Shown piece by piece: positions 4,375 through 5,225 of a stretch of 5,225 nucleotides of DNA. Position 1 is the first letter of the stretch. Each line of letters begins with the position of its first letter. The notes below the pieces were generated by a model. That model had not been told where the DNA came from, ran no database searches, and saw only the letters and a program-made list of their open reading frames with translations. The DNA comes from Candidatus Brocadia sp. (GTDB taxonomy: Bacteria; Planctomycetota; Brocadiia; Brocadiales; Brocadiaceae), in NCBI GenBank assembly GCA_030837935.1, contig JAUQXU010000250.1, positions 1 through 5,225 on the forward strand, read 5' to 3'. A program made the position numbers and the translations under genes.

Positions 4375-5161
4375 TCAAAACAAAAACAGCGCGCAGGACC
4401 ACCTGCCGCTCAATTCCACCATGAAATCACCCGCAGACGCCCCGGCACTTCGGAAAAAAATGCCGGTTGTCGTAGCAGGTCTGTTCACCCTGGCATTTCT
4501 CGCCGGGTGTGCCTCAACCAAGGTCACCGACCAGCAACAACTCGTGCATGGGACGATTCCCCGGCCTGATAACATTCTTGTATTTGACTTTGTTGCCACG
4601 GCCAGCGAGGTACCCGCAGATTCGTCGATAGCAGGTGAGCATTCTGAGCACGAAACACCCCAAACTGAAGAGGAGATCGAGACCGGCCGTCAGATAGGCG
4701 CTGAAATTGCAACAGAGTTGGTAAAGGCGATTCGCGGTATGGGCATGCCCGCGGAACGGTATAATAAAGAAATGATGCCTAAGACTAACGACATCCTGAT
4801 TCGGGGCTATCTCCTCTCATTTAGCGAGGGTAGCGCCACCAAACGCATGACCATCGGATTTGGCTCCGGCTCGTCAAAGTTGCAGGTGGCGGCCGAGGGC
4901 TACCAGGTGACGGCTCAGGGGTTGAGAAAACTCGGGAGCGGAACCGTAGATGCAGGCGGCAGCAAAGGCCCGGGGACGGCTTTGGGGGCTGGCGCCTTAA
5001 TTGCCACCGCCAACCCGGTTGGACTCATCGTCAGTGGCGGGATGAAAGTGTACGGGGAGGCGAGCGGTAAAGCCAAGATTGGGGGCCGAGCCAAGCAGGC
5101 CGTCAAGGAAATCGCCGACCGTCTCAAGGTACGATTCGAGGAATTTGGCTGGATTGATTAG
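4367..5161 (+). CDS. DUF4410-type lipoprotein
   Basis: This gene encodes 264 aa and is a predicted lipidated envelope protein. A long polar N-region (1-31, ending RKK) precedes a hydrophobic stretch (33-46) and the lipobox LAGC with C48. Ala-Ser follows, so there is no inner-membrane retention aspartate. The mature part resembles DUF4410 proteins: RPDNILVFDFVATASEVPAD (66-85), an acidic linker with ETGRQIGAEIATELVKAI (105-122), NDILIRGYLLSFSEGSATKR (141-160), the FGSGSSKL stretch (165-172), GLRKLGSGTVDAGG (185-198) and IVSGGMKVYGEASG (221-234), ending FEEFGWID. DUF4410 has no established biochemical role. The ATG at 4367 has a fair ribosome binding site (AAAGGAAA, 8 bp or so away); the in-frame ATG at 4421 has none. 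The coding sequence is noticeably richer in G and C than the genes before it, which may indicate separate acquisition. A remnant of another gene begins within ten bases of its stop. The family call rests on motif recall, not on a search. Confidence 0.82.
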   Translation: MNNQNKNSAQDHLPLNSTMKSPADAPALRKKMPVVVAGLFTLAFLAGCASTKVTDQQQLVHGTIPRPDNILVFDFVATASEVPADSSIAGEHSEHETPQTEEEIETGRQIGAEIATELVKAIRGMGMPAERYNKEMMPKTNDILIRGYLLSFSEGSATKRMTIGFGSGSSKLQVAAEGYQVTAQGLRKLGSGTVDAGGSKGPGTALGAGALIATANPVGLIVSGGMKVYGEASGKAKIGGRAKQAVKEIADRLKVRFEEFGWID

Positions 5162-5168
5162 GAAACTG

Positions 5169-5210
5169 GATGTAGGCCTTGTCATTTTTGGCGCTTGTCT
5201 GCCCCGTTAG
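5169..5210 (+). pseudogene. 3' remnant of a second copy of the small secreted protein gene
   Basis: Translated from 5169, the sequence reads DVGLVIFGACLPR followed by TAG. The intact gene at 3723-4157 ends DVGFVIFGACIPR and TAG. At the DNA level, 5169-5215 matches 4116-4162 at 42 of 47 positions without gaps. The differences are two synonymous codon changes, one F to L and one I to L (two bases). Such conservative changes suggest that this copy once evolved as a coding gene. Upstream of 5169 the similarity vanishes, 7 bases after the stop of the DUF4410-type gene, so the rest of the copy has been deleted or replaced. Some similarity also continues after the stop toward the window edge. Confidence 0.7.
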
Positions 5211-5225
5211 CATCTTCAATTTATA

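Noticed and set aside
4375..5185. Several minus-strand frames of 62-74 codons opposite the DUF4410-type gene
   Set aside because: They overlap one another and a well-supported gene. GC-rich coding sequence commonly leaves such open antisense frames.

Overview
This window looks like chromosomal sequence from a diderm (Gram-negative) bacterium of moderate GC. Three of the five intact genes encode proteins with lipoprotein-type or candidate lipoprotein signal sequences, one more is an exported protein, and the intergenic DNA is rich in small palindromic repeats. This style fits repeat-rich environmental lineages such as anammox planctomycetes (Brocadiales) or deltaproteobacterial-type genomes. 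That placement is an impression; there is no rRNA or other marker gene to settle it.

Region 1 (about 1-1560) is a single minus-strand gene for a 12-helix major facilitator superfamily (MFS) transporter, 147-1427. It is bracketed by two nested pairs of inverted repeats: an outer 21-bp pair at 2-22 and 1539-1559 (20 of 21 matching), and an inner perfect 13-bp pair at 103-115 and 1434-1446. A doubly symmetric palindrome (56-88) lies downstream of the gene and a GC-rich palindromic repeat (about 1479-1535) lies in its leader. A good sigma70-like promoter (1576-1603, minus strand) lies just outside the outer repeat and would drive the gene.

Region 2 (about 1560-1912) is intergenic. Its main content is a 126-bp MITE-like element at 1652-1777. 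It has 10-bp perfect terminal inverted repeats, nested internal stems and an exact 8-bp direct repeat (CTTTTTTC) on both sides that looks like a target-site duplication.

Region 3 (1913-5225) is all on the plus strand and holds envelope or exported proteins of unknown function: a 364-aa lipoprotein (1913-3007), a glycine-zipper protein (3238-3702), a small secreted protein (3723-4157) and a DUF4410-type lipoprotein (4367-5161). The glycine-zipper and small secreted genes are 20 bp apart, both have strong ribosome binding sites and probably form a two-gene operon. A strong sigma54 (-24/-12) promoter match at 3028-3044 precedes them. After the DUF4410-type gene there is a 3' remnant (5169-5210) of a second copy of the small secreted protein gene. 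This shows that the locus was shaped by duplication followed by deletion or insertion.

No RNA gene, CRISPR array, complete insertion sequence or recognised metabolic or defence system is visible. The most interesting points are the repeat-bracketed transporter, the MITE-like element with its duplication, the sigma54 promoter candidate and the paralog remnant.
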